From the NCBI GenBank assembly GCA_002419465.1, contig DIGE01000014.1, forward strand, positions 434,001 to 498,000: a DNA stretch of 64,000 bases, in the 5' to 3' direction. The position numbers were made by a program, and so were the translations under genes. Under the pieces are notes generated by a model. That model was given only the letters and a program-made list of their open reading frames with translations, searched no databases and was not told the origin of the DNA. This DNA comes from Geobacter sp. UBA5730. GTDB lineage: Bacteria; Desulfobacterota; Desulfuromonadia; Geobacterales; Pseudopelobacteraceae. Below are positions 26,241 to 35,556 of this stretch, piece by piece (the first letter of the stretch is position 1; the number at the start of each line of letters is the position of its first letter).

Positions 26241-29200
26241 TTATCCTTTGACATTCATTGCTTCCAGCATGGCCTGCACCAATCTTGCAGCACTTTTTTG
26301 CCAACTGAACTGCCGGGCTCGCTCCACGCCACGCTTGATCAAATAAGCCCTCACATCTGGATCTTGTACATCAAGTAATGACTTGCTCATCGCATCAACA
26401 TCGCATTCTCCAACATACAGTGCAGCGCTGCCAGCCACCTCAGGGAGCGACGAATTTTGGCAGGTAATCACCGGGCAGCCGGACTGCATCGCCTCGAGGA
26501 TTGGCAGGCCAAAACCCTCGCACAATGACGGGTACACAAGTGCAAGCGCGCCGCTGTATGCAAGGGACAGGTCACGATCGACGAAAAATCCGGCATATCC
26601 GGCAGCAGGGCCAGCCAAATCTCGCAACTCAGACTCTAGCGATTCACCGCCTCCCGCCATAACTATGGCATACTGTCCCCTATCTGGCAGTCGAGAGAAT
26701 GCTTGAAAGAAGAGTTTCGCATTTTTATAGTAGTCACGTCGCCCAACCAGTAAAAAATAGGGGCGATCAATACCGTTAGTCTTCTTAAAAGTAGCTATCT
26801 CTTCCACAGAATGAACTTTAAAATCATCAGAAACAGCGCAGGGCACAATCGTGACAGGACGTTGTGCCACCAAGGGATAAAAAGTAGCCAAATCACCTGC
26901 CGTAGATTGTGATATCGCGGCATATGCATTCGAATTCATAATCGCATGATACTTGTCTCGCCACGCGGGGGCGGCATCAACCGGTCCAACCGTCTCAAAT
27001 CGCTCTGGAATCATATCGTACAACATAAGCAGCGAGGGCACGACGTTAGTGTATGTGTAGTAGGTAGTAAGGAATAACTCAGCGTTTTCTTCACGGCAGA
27101 TGTCATCTAGTACAGCTGCCTCCCGTTGCGCATCGCCGTAACTAAATGCAGGTATGCGACGCAGCTGAATTCCTGGAATTTGAGGAGCTGTACCCACACG
27201 ATCAAGCAGTATGATCCGCATAGCGAGTGGCCCCGCCCCCAGTTCCAGCAACAGTGACAACCACATCCGGCTTATGCCGAAAGGCCTCCCATGCTGCAAT
27301 TGAAAGATAACCCCGTCAATAATGACCGTCCTCAGGGAACGATCCATAACTGGCCGCCCCCATGGCACCCTGATCTCATGTGCCTTCTTAACTGGGTGCA
27401 TTGTGCTTAATCCAGCATACTCAACGCACGTCAAGGTAAGTTCAGGCAGCTTCCCCTCTAAAAGCAATTGCGCGTAATAAGCCAGACGAGGAGAAGGACT
27501 GCTACTAGCTCTGACAATCGAACAAGCTTCTGTATTCTTACCATTTGCAATACAAGCAACTATCAAATTACCGAGTATATCTGCATCGCCGGGAAGTATT
27601 TCGGATGCCTGACGGTAGAGCTCTTCCGCCAACTGGCTGTCAGTAAACAAAAATCCGCCAATACCCATCAGATAATTAGCGAAATCCACGAGTGCTGCCG
27701 CCATGGCAACCGGCGAAGAATCATGTTGAAGATATGGATAGATACTTTCCAGGGGCAATTGCCGACGATACGCTCCGATGAAACGATTTACCTCCCGGAT
27801 GACATCCTCCGGCGACTGATACGAGAGATTATTTGGCGACTCATGATATAAGGCAAGCACTTCAGGCAGATGTAAGGCGCCTGTCTTTAATCCAACTCGC
27901 AAAAAGAACTCATAGTCTCCGGCACGCTTGTAACTGGGATCAAACATACCGACATCGTTATGAACGGCAGCCTTCCACATAACCTGGCAACCAAAAGGAC
28001 AGTCCAGGAGTGCCTGCCTCACGTTAAAATCTGGCAACAACCACATCTTATTGGCAGAATGAAAATCGAACGTTTCGTTAGCTGTCGTCGTCATAAAGGC
28101 GTCGACATATACCAGCCCAACATTATGCGTTTCCAGTACATGTGCCATTTTTTCAAAAGCACAAAGGTGATGCCGGTCATCTGTATTTGCATGTGTTATA
28201 TACTTGCCTCGAGCAAGATTTACACCTCTATTCCATGCAGCATAGAGTGTTTCCCGTTCGGTACGGCGATAAATTATATGGTCATGAGTCTCTAGGTAAT
28301 ACTCTGCAACCCTCTCCTCATCCTGCTGAGACCCACTATTAATAATAATAATTTCAAGCAAACCTTTTTTATAAAGGGATTGCTTAAGCAAATTTTCTAT
28401 GCATCCACGGAAGAACTTATCGGCGTTATATGTTGATACTATTGCTGTAACCAAATAAAATTGATTCTGTAGTGAAGGGTCTACACCATCTGGCAACAGT
28501 TGTATTGGTGCTACTAGTGTAGAATTTTCAGATATATAATCTCTGAACAATTTAAAAAGCCCGTATCTCACATCTTCAGAGTATAATTTTTTAAGTTTAA
28601 CCAAAAAATTATCATGGCTTAATACGTTAAAATCATTAGCAAATATATTGTCTACAAGCTTAACGCAATTTTGCAGCCACTCCTTCTCATCAAAATGGTT
28701 TTGGTGCACTATATGGAAACCCAAAGCAGCGATACATCTCTTCAGACGCACACCCTTTAAAAAAGCAGCCAATGGAACCCAAACATCCCATAAGGCTGAG
28801 CCGAGGTAAAACGTCGATAGCGGTATTTTTTCAAGTATAGATTTATCAAAAAAGAAAAAATCGTATCCGTTCAAATAAGGTTTGCCAGGCACTAGAGACA
28901 AATTTTCAACATCGTAACGATGGCAGCTGATCAAAGAACCTTTAGCCTCGGACATTATAAAACCATGCAGATCAACATCAGGACGCAGATGGATGTCAGG
29001 ATTGATGATGCCACAAACCATTACAGATGATGCCTTTAGCACAGCAAAGACATCATCCAGAAAAATCATTGGCTGTCCGCCACCTTCGCGCCCATAGCGC
29101 TGCACCTCTACAAAATCAACGCCGGGAAAATTGGGCCTTAGCATATCAATCTCTGACGCAATGTTAACCGAAACAACGTGAAAGCCATGGTGACGCCAAC

Positions 29201-30491
29201 TAGCGATTGCTCTTTTTTGCAGGTCTATATTCTTAGTGGATACGCTTGTGGCAATACATATGCTGTTTGATGGATCGTCGTCCCTCAAAAGCTGCTTAAC
29301 ATCAATCATGCGCCGCCCCCCCTCTTCCAGTGCTCTGGCTACAAGATTCACACAGGCCTCACGAGCTATCGCCATAAAGTTGCGTGCAAACTGGAGACTC
29401 AATTCAATTGAACGGTCACGAGCAGTTTCTTCGTTAGCGAGATTAGGTCCCGGCAGGAGACCTGGAAGCAGGGCTGAAAGAACAGTCTGCAAAGAATCGA
29501 TGCTTTGCCGATTGAAAAAGCTGGCAAAACCAGGATTTTGCTCATAATGCACCGCCAAATCGGAGAGAACGAGGGTTTTCCCTAGTGCGCGGGCATCTTC
29601 AACAACAGTGCTCCATCCCTCAAAAAGTGAGGGTTGTACGACAGCAAGTGCTTGGCGCATAAGCTGTATCTGATCATTACGGGGCAACGTTCCCATAATG
29701 TGCACATACTCCTGAATGTTAAGCTCTTGCAGTAGATGCAGCAGTTCATTGAAATAATCCGCACTGCGATAGTCAGTGGTAGCTCCTGTGCAGACAAGAT
29801 GGACCGGTTGATTACTTTCAATGAGTTTTGCTAGTGCGCGAAAAAGTAAAGCATGATTTTTGTGTGACCAGAATTGGTTACAGCATAAGATGAAGCGATC
29901 TGGAAGGTTATATTTTTCAACTACTTCAAGCGGCTGTGACTGGAACCATTCATCTGACGGGAGCGTATGGAAATGCAGTACCTTGGTAATGACATTCGAA
30001 AATGGATAGAGTTTATGAAAATCATTTGCCGCATCACTACTACTAAACACTACAAATTTCGCTATCTGTGCAATATTTAAAAAAGCGCTATCGCGTGTCG
30101 CCAACTCATTCTTCGAAAAGAGGTGAGGCAGATGAACATGCTGGAAGTCTGGTATCCAGGACGCAGAACAAATTTCGTTGACCACATCTGAGTTAACGGG
30201 AAATAAAAAATCAACAGCTTCCCCAAGATCAGCGCAATCATTGAAGTTAACGATACTCGGCAGCAACGCTGAGTTCACAGCCACTGAATATATGCCATTA
30301 ACCAAAGGGAATAAATGCTCATGCAACTCAAGCTCTTCAACCATATTCGGTCTCACAACCAGATATATAAGGGGAGACTCGTCCGGCGGGAGCATCCGCA
30401 AAGCCTTGATCAGGTTTTCAACGTATGAAACACCACCAAGCCACCCTTTACCACCAATTAGTGGTATGCCGACACGTAGTTTAGCTGACAT
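26241..30491 (-). CDS. Very large multidomain glycosyltransferase (GT4 - GT-A-like - GT2 - GT4)
   Basis: About 1416 residues from an ATG at 30491 (AAGGAATGCA upstream). Residues 1-390 are a GT4 domain (GIPLIGGKGWLGGVSYVEN, CCNQFWSHKNHALLF, VVQPSLFEGWSTVVEDA). Residues 390-670 are an unassigned region with CGIINPDIHLRPDVD, possibly a GT-A fold. Residues 680-950 are a GT2 domain (AIVSTYNADKFFRGCIEN, HANTDDRHH) strikingly similar to the N-terminal GT2 of the next gene. After a short TPR-like linker, residues 1060-1400 form a second GT4 (FLLVGRRDYYKNAKLFF, YPSLCEGFGLPILEAMQSG). Several sugars may be added by one polypeptide. The upstream stop overlaps by 11 bases. Confidence 0.85.
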   Translation of the reverse strand: MSAKLRVGIPLIGGKGWLGGVSYVENLIKALRMLPPDESPLIYLVVRPNMVEELELHEHLFPLVNGIYSVAVNSALLPSIVNFNDCADLGEAVDFLFPVNSDVVNEICSASWIPDFQHVHLPHLFSKNELATRDSAFLNIAQIAKFVVFSSSDAANDFHKLYPFSNVITKVLHFHTLPSDEWFQSQPLEVVEKYNLPDRFILCCNQFWSHKNHALLFRALAKLIESNQPVHLVCTGATTDYRSADYFNELLHLLQELNIQEYVHIMGTLPRNDQIQLMRQALAVVQPSLFEGWSTVVEDARALGKTLVLSDLAVHYEQNPGFASFFNRQSIDSLQTVLSALLPGLLPGPNLANEETARDRSIELSLQFARNFMAIAREACVNLVARALEEGGRRMIDVKQLLRDDDPSNSICIATSVSTKNIDLQKRAIASWRHHGFHVVSVNIASEIDMLRPNFPGVDFVEVQRYGREGGGQPMIFLDDVFAVLKASSVMVCGIINPDIHLRPDVDLHGFIMSEAKGSLISCHRYDVENLSLVPGKPYLNGYDFFFFDKSILEKIPLSTFYLGSALWDVWVPLAAFLKGVRLKRCIAALGFHIVHQNHFDEKEWLQNCVKLVDNIFANDFNVLSHDNFLVKLKKLYSEDVRYGLFKLFRDYISENSTLVAPIQLLPDGVDPSLQNQFYLVTAIVSTYNADKFFRGCIENLLKQSLYKKGLLEIIIINSGSQQDEERVAEYYLETHDHIIYRRTERETLYAAWNRGVNLARGKYITHANTDDRHHLCAFEKMAHVLETHNVGLVYVDAFMTTTANETFDFHSANKMWLLPDFNVRQALLDCPFGCQVMWKAAVHNDVGMFDPSYKRAGDYEFFLRVGLKTGALHLPEVLALYHESPNNLSYQSPEDVIREVNRFIGAYRRQLPLESIYPYLQHDSSPVAMAAALVDFANYLMGIGGFLFTDSQLAEELYRQASEILPGDADILGNLIVACIANGKNTEACSIVRASSSPSPRLAYYAQLLLEGKLPELTLTCVEYAGLSTMHPVKKAHEIRVPWGRPVMDRSLRTVIIDGVIFQLQHGRPFGISRMWLSLLLELGAGPLAMRIILLDRVGTAPQIPGIQLRRIPAFSYGDAQREAAVLDDICREENAELFLTTYYTYTNVVPSLLMLYDMIPERFETVGPVDAAPAWRDKYHAIMNSNAYAAISQSTAGDLATFYPLVAQRPVTIVPCAVSDDFKVHSVEEIATFKKTNGIDRPYFLLVGRRDYYKNAKLFFQAFSRLPDRGQYAIVMAGGGESLESELRDLAGPAAGYAGFFVDRDLSLAYSGALALVYPSLCEGFGLPILEAMQSGCPVITCQNSSLPEVAGSAALYVGECDVDAMSKSLLDVQDPDVRAYLIKRGVERARQFSWQKSAARLVQAMLEAMNVKG

Positions 30492-31425
30492 TGCATTCCT
30501 TAATGTTTGATTGGAACCATTGAACATACTGTTTGATGCCTGCTTCAAACTCTACAGCTGGTAAAAATCCGAGTGACTGCAATTTAGTAATATCTGCCTG
30601 CCAACAGATAGGATCTCCGATCCTGGTGCTTTGGGTATAGCTGACGACCTTGTTATTTGAAAATATGATCTTTAGCAGCTGCGCTAATTGATCAACTGAA
30701 GTTTGACTACCTGAAGCGACATTGAAGATGCCATTTGATCCTGATTCGTAGATACACTCTATCGCGCGAGCAACATCAGTTGCATGAATAAAGTCACGTG
30801 TTTCTCGGCCAGTACCAAAAACCTCTACTATTTCAGAAGAAGTGTCACTGAATTTACGACATAAATCAAAAACCACTTGTTTAGCAAGCCGTTCGCCATA
30901 AGCCGAGAATATTCTCAGGATCGTTGTATTGAGTCCATGAAGTTGGTTGTACTCTTCTACAAGCGCTTCACACATCAACTTATGATAACCGTATGGTGAA
31001 ACTGGTTTACAGGGGATGCTTTCCGGAATGGGTAACTGAGGGGGGTTGCCGTAGACAGCCGCACTAGAGAGTTGTACAAACCGACAATCAGGGGCATGCT
31101 TACGGACAGTTTCCAAGGCGAAGGCACAGACTTCTACTGTTTTTTGAAAATCACCATATGGATCATCAACTGAATCAGCCACCGATGCAGTTCCGGCACA
31201 ATGCACGAGCAATTGCGGCTGGCACTCCTTAACTACATCGGCAAAACGCGCATCCGGGAGCGTCATACCGCATATTTTTACCAGGTTAGGATAGCAACTG
31301 GTAACATCCGGCGTTGTATTGAGACGTCCGACGGCAACGATCTTGTGTCCTCGCCCGCCTAAATAGCGTGCGATGTGCGAACCGAGAAATCCTCCAGCTC
31401 CAGTCACCAAGATAGGCTTAGTCAT
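30481..31425 (-). CDS. NAD-dependent nucleotide-sugar epimerase/dehydratase (extended SDR)
   Basis: The 314-residue protein has the SDR cofactor motif TGAGGFLGSHIARYLGG, the active-site serine stretch LSSAAVYGNPP and the YxxxK pair in SPYGYHKLMCEAL. TRDFIHATDVARAI and GIFNVASG are typical of sugar-modifying SDRs. It could be an epimerase, reductase or dehydratase acting on a nucleotide-activated sugar; sequence alone does not decide. It lies inside the flagellin-glycosylation island and starts three bases after the preceding methyltransferase gene. Confidence 0.85.
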   Translation of the reverse strand: MTKPILVTGAGGFLGSHIARYLGGRGHKIVAVGRLNTTPDVTSCYPNLVKICGMTLPDARFADVVKECQPQLLVHCAGTASVADSVDDPYGDFQKTVEVCAFALETVRKHAPDCRFVQLSSAAVYGNPPQLPIPESIPCKPVSPYGYHKLMCEALVEEYNQLHGLNTTILRIFSAYGERLAKQVVFDLCRKFSDTSSEIVEVFGTGRETRDFIHATDVARAIECIYESGSNGIFNVASGSQTSVDQLAQLLKIIFSNNKVVSYTQSTRIGDPICWQADITKLQSLGFLPAVEFEAGIKQYVQWFQSNIKECNVS

Positions 31426-31427
31426 GG

Positions 31428-33221
31428 TTATCTCGTACGGATGGCAAAAGCTACACCGTAACCTGCTTGTATATATTCGTACCCCGCAAGACAGGGAAAC
31501 TTTTCCATCGCCTTCCTCCAGACACTCAGCAGACGAGGATGGGCTGGATGTGCAATATCATCAAACACCAGAACTCCCCCTTCTGATAAAAACGGTATAA
31601 CGTTACACAGGTCATCGAAAGCACCTTCATCGGTGTGGTCACCATCAACGGTAATCATATCGAAGTAAGTCTGGGGATATTGATGGAAGAAAGCTGGAAT
31701 AGTTTCATGACTATTGCCATCAATAAAAAAGGCATCCCCAGAGTGACCATGCTCTTTAAGCTCTTGCCGAACGAAGTTTTCACCTGGGTTTTCCATCCCT
31801 GCATAATCTTTAGCCCACATATCAAAAGCAACAATATTCACAGACGGACACCCCCGTACGACCATGCATGCAGATCGACCCCTTCGAACCCCGATCTCCA
31901 AATAGGTTTTTGGTTGCAATGTCCTGGATGCTGCAAATAGCACATTCGAAATATCAAGATACTTCCAATGGTTGCCAAAACGATTGATTGCCTCCCGATA
32001 GTAGGCATCCACATATTTGACATAGTCATCAGTTGCCAGCTTATGGTGAAAGCTTAACATTTCCGTCCAGGTTTCAGGTGCTGTTGCAATACTCGCTAAA
32101 GTCTCGGGAGTTAGCATTACTTTTCCGTAGAAATTGGAGGTACACAAAAATGTACTTTTTAACATGTTATCCCCCCCCTCACGAGCATTGGTTGCATTAA
32201 ATAATTTTGGGCACTTACAATAATCAGCGCCTGACATCGACTTAACTGCTGACGGCAAATATTCATCATAAAAATACTTTTTTATTTCATGTATGTTTTC
32301 ATAATTTTTAGAATTGAACTTAAATATACAATCTATTATTGATATTATATCTGATTTTGTTTTATTTATGCTTGTACCCCAATGAGCATCTGCAAATTTA
32401 ATTTGTTTATCAGTAATTTGTTTATCAATATTAGAAAATAGCGTGTCTATAGTATTACCATCATTATCATAAAATTCTACGTTTGTTGTATCTCTATTAA
32501 TAATTTCAATAGATTTAGCGTCCAAATACACTGCTTGTTTATTAAAAAGATATGGTTTGTTTAGCAAAATTGACATACCAACAAATGATCCATTAGCATT
32601 TGACATTGTACAATCTGAAATAGTAAGAAGACTTTTAAGCCTATTTAAAAATTGTGGATCGTACATGTGACCAGCGGTAACACATTCAAAACCAGCTTTC
32701 TCGTAATATTTGCCTACTCCAATAAGTATATCCTTCCAATATAAACAAACCCTTACAGTGTCAAAATTACCAGATAGTTTTTTTATTGAATCTATAAAAC
32801 AATTTATATCATATTTTGATATTACGTGATGTGTTGAGTGCGCCGGAAATACTAATAAATTGCGACCAAGTCTTTTTCGTTCATTATATATTTCTTCATC
32901 TGATAAAAGATTAAAAGCATATTGTATTATAGGTCCTATAGCATCTACAAATTTTGTGGTTCTGTTTTGTAGCACTTTTATTCTTCTTTTAGGGCCACAC
33001 AATATTGCAGGAACAGGAGAATTAACATCAACATCCCATACAAAATTATCTGCAAAAGCTCCATGTTCTATAGCAAATGGTAGCGGCACATCATTTTGCC
33101 AACCTATAAATTTTTTAATTATTGTGCCATGACCATAAAAATCATTTTGATGGCATATTTCAGGCGTAATGAGTTCACGATCTACAGCTAATTCATAAAT
33201 ATTGCTAAATGCCTTTATCAC
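31428..33221 (-). CDS. Mosaic protein: unknown AT-rich N-terminal half joined to a methyltransferase domain
   Basis: GTG start at 33221 with GAGG seven bases upstream; 597 residues. Residues 1-350 match nothing I recognise (FYGHGTIIKKFIGWQNDVPLPF, LVFPAHSTHHV) and may be a glycan-related transferase. Residues 353-597 are a class I SAM-dependent methyltransferase (YLEIGVRRGRSACMVV, ITVDGDHTDEGAFDD, GGVLVFDDIAHP). The coding sequence of the first part is very AT-rich, and the second part returns to local composition. The change coincides with a G8 run and an internal ATG at 32165 preceded by a GGGGGGGAT ribosome-site-like stretch. Either a real fusion or two genes joined in this copy. Confidence 0.7.
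   Translation of the reverse strand: MIKAFSNIYELAVDRELITPEICHQNDFYGHGTIIKKFIGWQNDVPLPFAIEHGAFADNFVWDVDVNSPVPAILCGPKRRIKVLQNRTTKFVDAIGPIIQYAFNLLSDEEIYNERKRLGRNLLVFPAHSTHHVISKYDINCFIDSIKKLSGNFDTVRVCLYWKDILIGVGKYYEKAGFECVTAGHMYDPQFLNRLKSLLTISDCTMSNANGSFVGMSILLNKPYLFNKQAVYLDAKSIEIINRDTTNVEFYDNDGNTIDTLFSNIDKQITDKQIKFADAHWGTSINKTKSDIISIIDCIFKFNSKNYENIHEIKKYFYDEYLPSAVKSMSGADYCKCPKLFNATNAREGGDNMLKSTFLCTSNFYGKVMLTPETLASIATAPETWTEMLSFHHKLATDDYVKYVDAYYREAINRFGNHWKYLDISNVLFAASRTLQPKTYLEIGVRRGRSACMVVRGCPSVNIVAFDMWAKDYAGMENPGENFVRQELKEHGHSGDAFFIDGNSHETIPAFFHQYPQTYFDMITVDGDHTDEGAFDDLCNVIPFLSEGGVLVFDDIAHPAHPRLLSVWRKAMEKFPCLAGYEYIQAGYGVAFAIRTR
32171..32178. repeat. G8 homopolymer at the junction of two modules
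   Basis: Eight consecutive C on the plus strand (G on the coding strand) encode EGGD at the boundary between the AT-rich N-terminal half and the methyltransferase half. A one-base slip would separate the halves, while the second half could still start at the ATG at 32165. Confidence 0.6.
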
Positions 33222-33263
33222 TCAACAACCTCATTTTGCATAATCAGCTAAAGTTAAACCAAA

Positions 33264-34619
33264 TCAGGCAGCTAAAGACAACTCTCCAAGCAGACTATGC
33301 TGGCAGAGCAGCTCAGAAGCGTGGCGTATTTTGCGGAAAGCGAGACCTGAACGCTCCGCAATATCAAGTAATGAATTTTCCCCATCGGAAAAATTGAGTA
33401 CCCAATACAGCGCTTCTTCTAAGTCAGCAGCACCGGTATTGCTTCCGCCAATTTGGCGATAGAGACCACGTCGTCCCAGCTGGGGTTCGCATTTAGGATT
33501 CAGACTATAATACGTCAAGTTTTGCTCTATAATAAATATAACTTTCAAATAGTTATCAAACGAATTTGCCAGACATGAGGGACGGACGAATGAAAGATTA
33601 TCCGCAGAGGTGTGGTACTCTGAAAACCGACCATAGGGAGTACGCATTAAGGAACCGATCGGCAGATTGAACCCTGGTGAGCAAAATTGTCGTTCATCAC
33701 TCCCCGTTGGGAAAAAATCGAGGATGCGATACTCTTCGCCACTTTGACGCAGCACATGCTCAACAGCCCTGTCAATTTCGGCCCTGCCCCTTCGACTCCG
33801 TTTATAGGTAGGCACTCCTGGGTCTCCAAGACAGGTTGCCACAAGGCCATGCCTGATTTTAGGGACATCTACTTCATTCAGGGCAAGCCACGTAATTGCA
33901 CCAATCGTTTCTGGAATAAAAAGAAAACGGTAGGAAAAACGACGCCGTGCCTGGCCCAGCAAATGCTTTGCGAGGAAAGTTGTCAAAACAACGCCAGAAA
34001 GATTATCGTTGCACAATGAGGGATGACAAGTATAGCACGAGATCAAAAACTGCTCCTCGGATTCACCCTGTAGAAACAGTTCACCATATGTCAAGTAGCC
34101 ATCTTCAAGGGTCGTGTCAATGACGACCTCATACTCGCCATCCGACAGCGCCGAATATTGTTCATAGGAAAGGCAGAATCCCCAAGCATCACGATAATAG
34201 GTTGTTCGATACGGTATAACCCCGGGCTGGTCCGGCAAGGTATACAGATGTTCCCTAAGTTCAGCTAGTGGCATCCTGGCCCTGATCGGTACGCTATAAT
34301 TGAGCAGGTGGAGGTTACAGCGCTGAAAATCGATGATTTTGGTCCCGTTGGGGCCAATGACATAGGCATCCCGGACATTCCATTCCCTGGGTACCGTCCA
34401 GTCGAACACTTGGGTTCCCGTAGGCACTTCCTTACTTTCCAAAGGTATCAGCCTACGAATCAAATCATGGGTAATCCTTACGCCGTTGCCAGAAATGCTC
34501 CGGCAGATTGGATAGAGTTCCGTCATCAGCTCATGCATTTCGCGGCCAACAGCTGCGGAATCATGGATCAGCAAGCTATCTGAATCTAATGCATATGTTA
34601 CTGGCTCGAGTCTCGTCAC
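33264..34619 (-). CDS. Aminopeptidase-like protein of the DUF4910 type (M28-like fold plus winged helix)
   Basis: GTG start overlapping the upstream stop as GTGA; 451 residues. It has metal-ligand-like motifs of M28-type peptidases: SCYTCHPSLCNDNLSG near residue 195, FIPETIGAITWL, and SEYHTSADNLSF. The C-terminal 90 residues (FSDGENSLLDIAERSGLAF) look like a winged helix. Relatives sit in surface-polysaccharide clusters, and their substrate is not established. In this setting it may trim or de-modify an activated amino sugar or a flagellin-linked intermediate (inference). Confidence 0.8.
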   Translation of the reverse strand: MTRLEPVTYALDSDSLLIHDSAAVGREMHELMTELYPICRSISGNGVRITHDLIRRLIPLESKEVPTGTQVFDWTVPREWNVRDAYVIGPNGTKIIDFQRCNLHLLNYSVPIRARMPLAELREHLYTLPDQPGVIPYRTTYYRDAWGFCLSYEQYSALSDGEYEVVIDTTLEDGYLTYGELFLQGESEEQFLISCYTCHPSLCNDNLSGVVLTTFLAKHLLGQARRRFSYRFLFIPETIGAITWLALNEVDVPKIRHGLVATCLGDPGVPTYKRSRRGRAEIDRAVEHVLRQSGEEYRILDFFPTGSDERQFCSPGFNLPIGSLMRTPYGRFSEYHTSADNLSFVRPSCLANSFDNYLKVIFIIEQNLTYYSLNPKCEPQLGRRGLYRQIGGSNTGAADLEEALYWVLNFSDGENSLLDIAERSGLAFRKIRHASELLCQHSLLGELSLAA

Positions 34620-35527
34620 TCCGCCTTTACCGCCTCAACAACAAACGCCGAGCAGAGGAACATCCCTCGCCAGTTGGAAGACTCATGCTCCAGGCGGATC
34701 CCCTCCCTGCGGAACAGCTCCGGCATCTCTTGCTCCAGATACGGCATTGCCGGGTGATAGTGGTACCAAAGAAGTGAAATATCTTTAAAGTTGAGCTTTT
34801 TAAACAACTCAACCACCTCGAACGGATTGTGAAATTTTGCCAGGATGGCATCATAACCGGGACCGTCACCGCCAGCCACGGTTTCCCGGCGCGGCGGCAT
34901 GTCCATCTTCACCCGTTTAGCCAAATCCTGCGCAACAGCATCCTTTACCTCCGGCGCCACATCCCGCAGCAAATCATCGAGAATGAATTCTGCAGTATAA
35001 CGGTTGAAAGTGAACAGAGAAAAAAGCTTGTTGCGAAACTCGACAAAGATGCTGCCCCCTGGCTTGACCAGCGTCGACATATTTTTCAGCACCATCTCGT
35101 CATTTTCCACGTGAGGCATGACCCCCATTGCCATCAACCCGTCGAACAGACCATCTCTCAGCGCATGAATGTAGGTGGTGGGATCCTGGATGTCTCCCCA
35201 GAAAACCTGATCAGGGTTGAAGCCGTTTCGTTCCATGTTTAGCCGGGACTTTTCCACCATTTTCTCAGAAATATCAAATCCACACACATCCACACCGGCT
35301 CGCCCCAGGGTCGCAAGGGGGGTTCCCTCGCCAACACCGACTTCAATGACCCGCTTGATATTCTTGCTGGCAAAGGTATTCAGCAACTGCTGGAGCCTGA
35401 AATAATTGGCGGGGTACGGCTGCGTAATATCACTCAATCTAGCCCGTTCATACTGGACATGATAGTGATCGGCGCTTACATCATAATGGGCATGTACCGG
35501 CTTGATATCGTCAGCCTGATTACTCAT
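34616..35527 (-). CDS. Class I SAM-dependent methyltransferase
   Basis: The ATG at 35527 has GAGGAG six bases upstream and gives 303 residues. The SAM-binding core is visible as RVIEVGVGEGTPLATLG, VCGFDISEKMVEKSR, GLMAMGVMPHVENDE and KPGGSIFVEFRN. The long C-terminal region (WYHYHPAMPYLEQEMPELF) is unlike common small-molecule methylases and may read a sugar acceptor. It is flanked by the acetyltransferase and the DUF4910-like gene in the nonulosonic-acid part of the island, so it probably methylates a sugar or sugar precursor. Confidence 0.85.
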   Translation of the reverse strand: MSNQADDIKPVHAHYDVSADHYHVQYERARLSDITQPYPANYFRLQQLLNTFASKNIKRVIEVGVGEGTPLATLGRAGVDVCGFDISEKMVEKSRLNMERNGFNPDQVFWGDIQDPTTYIHALRDGLFDGLMAMGVMPHVENDEMVLKNMSTLVKPGGSIFVEFRNKLFSLFTFNRYTAEFILDDLLRDVAPEVKDAVAQDLAKRVKMDMPPRRETVAGGDGPGYDAILAKFHNPFEVVELFKKLNFKDISLLWYHYHPAMPYLEQEMPELFRREGIRLEHESSNWRGMFLCSAFVVEAVKAE

Positions 35528-35556
35528 GTTCAACTCCTCGCCCTTTACCTTCAGTA

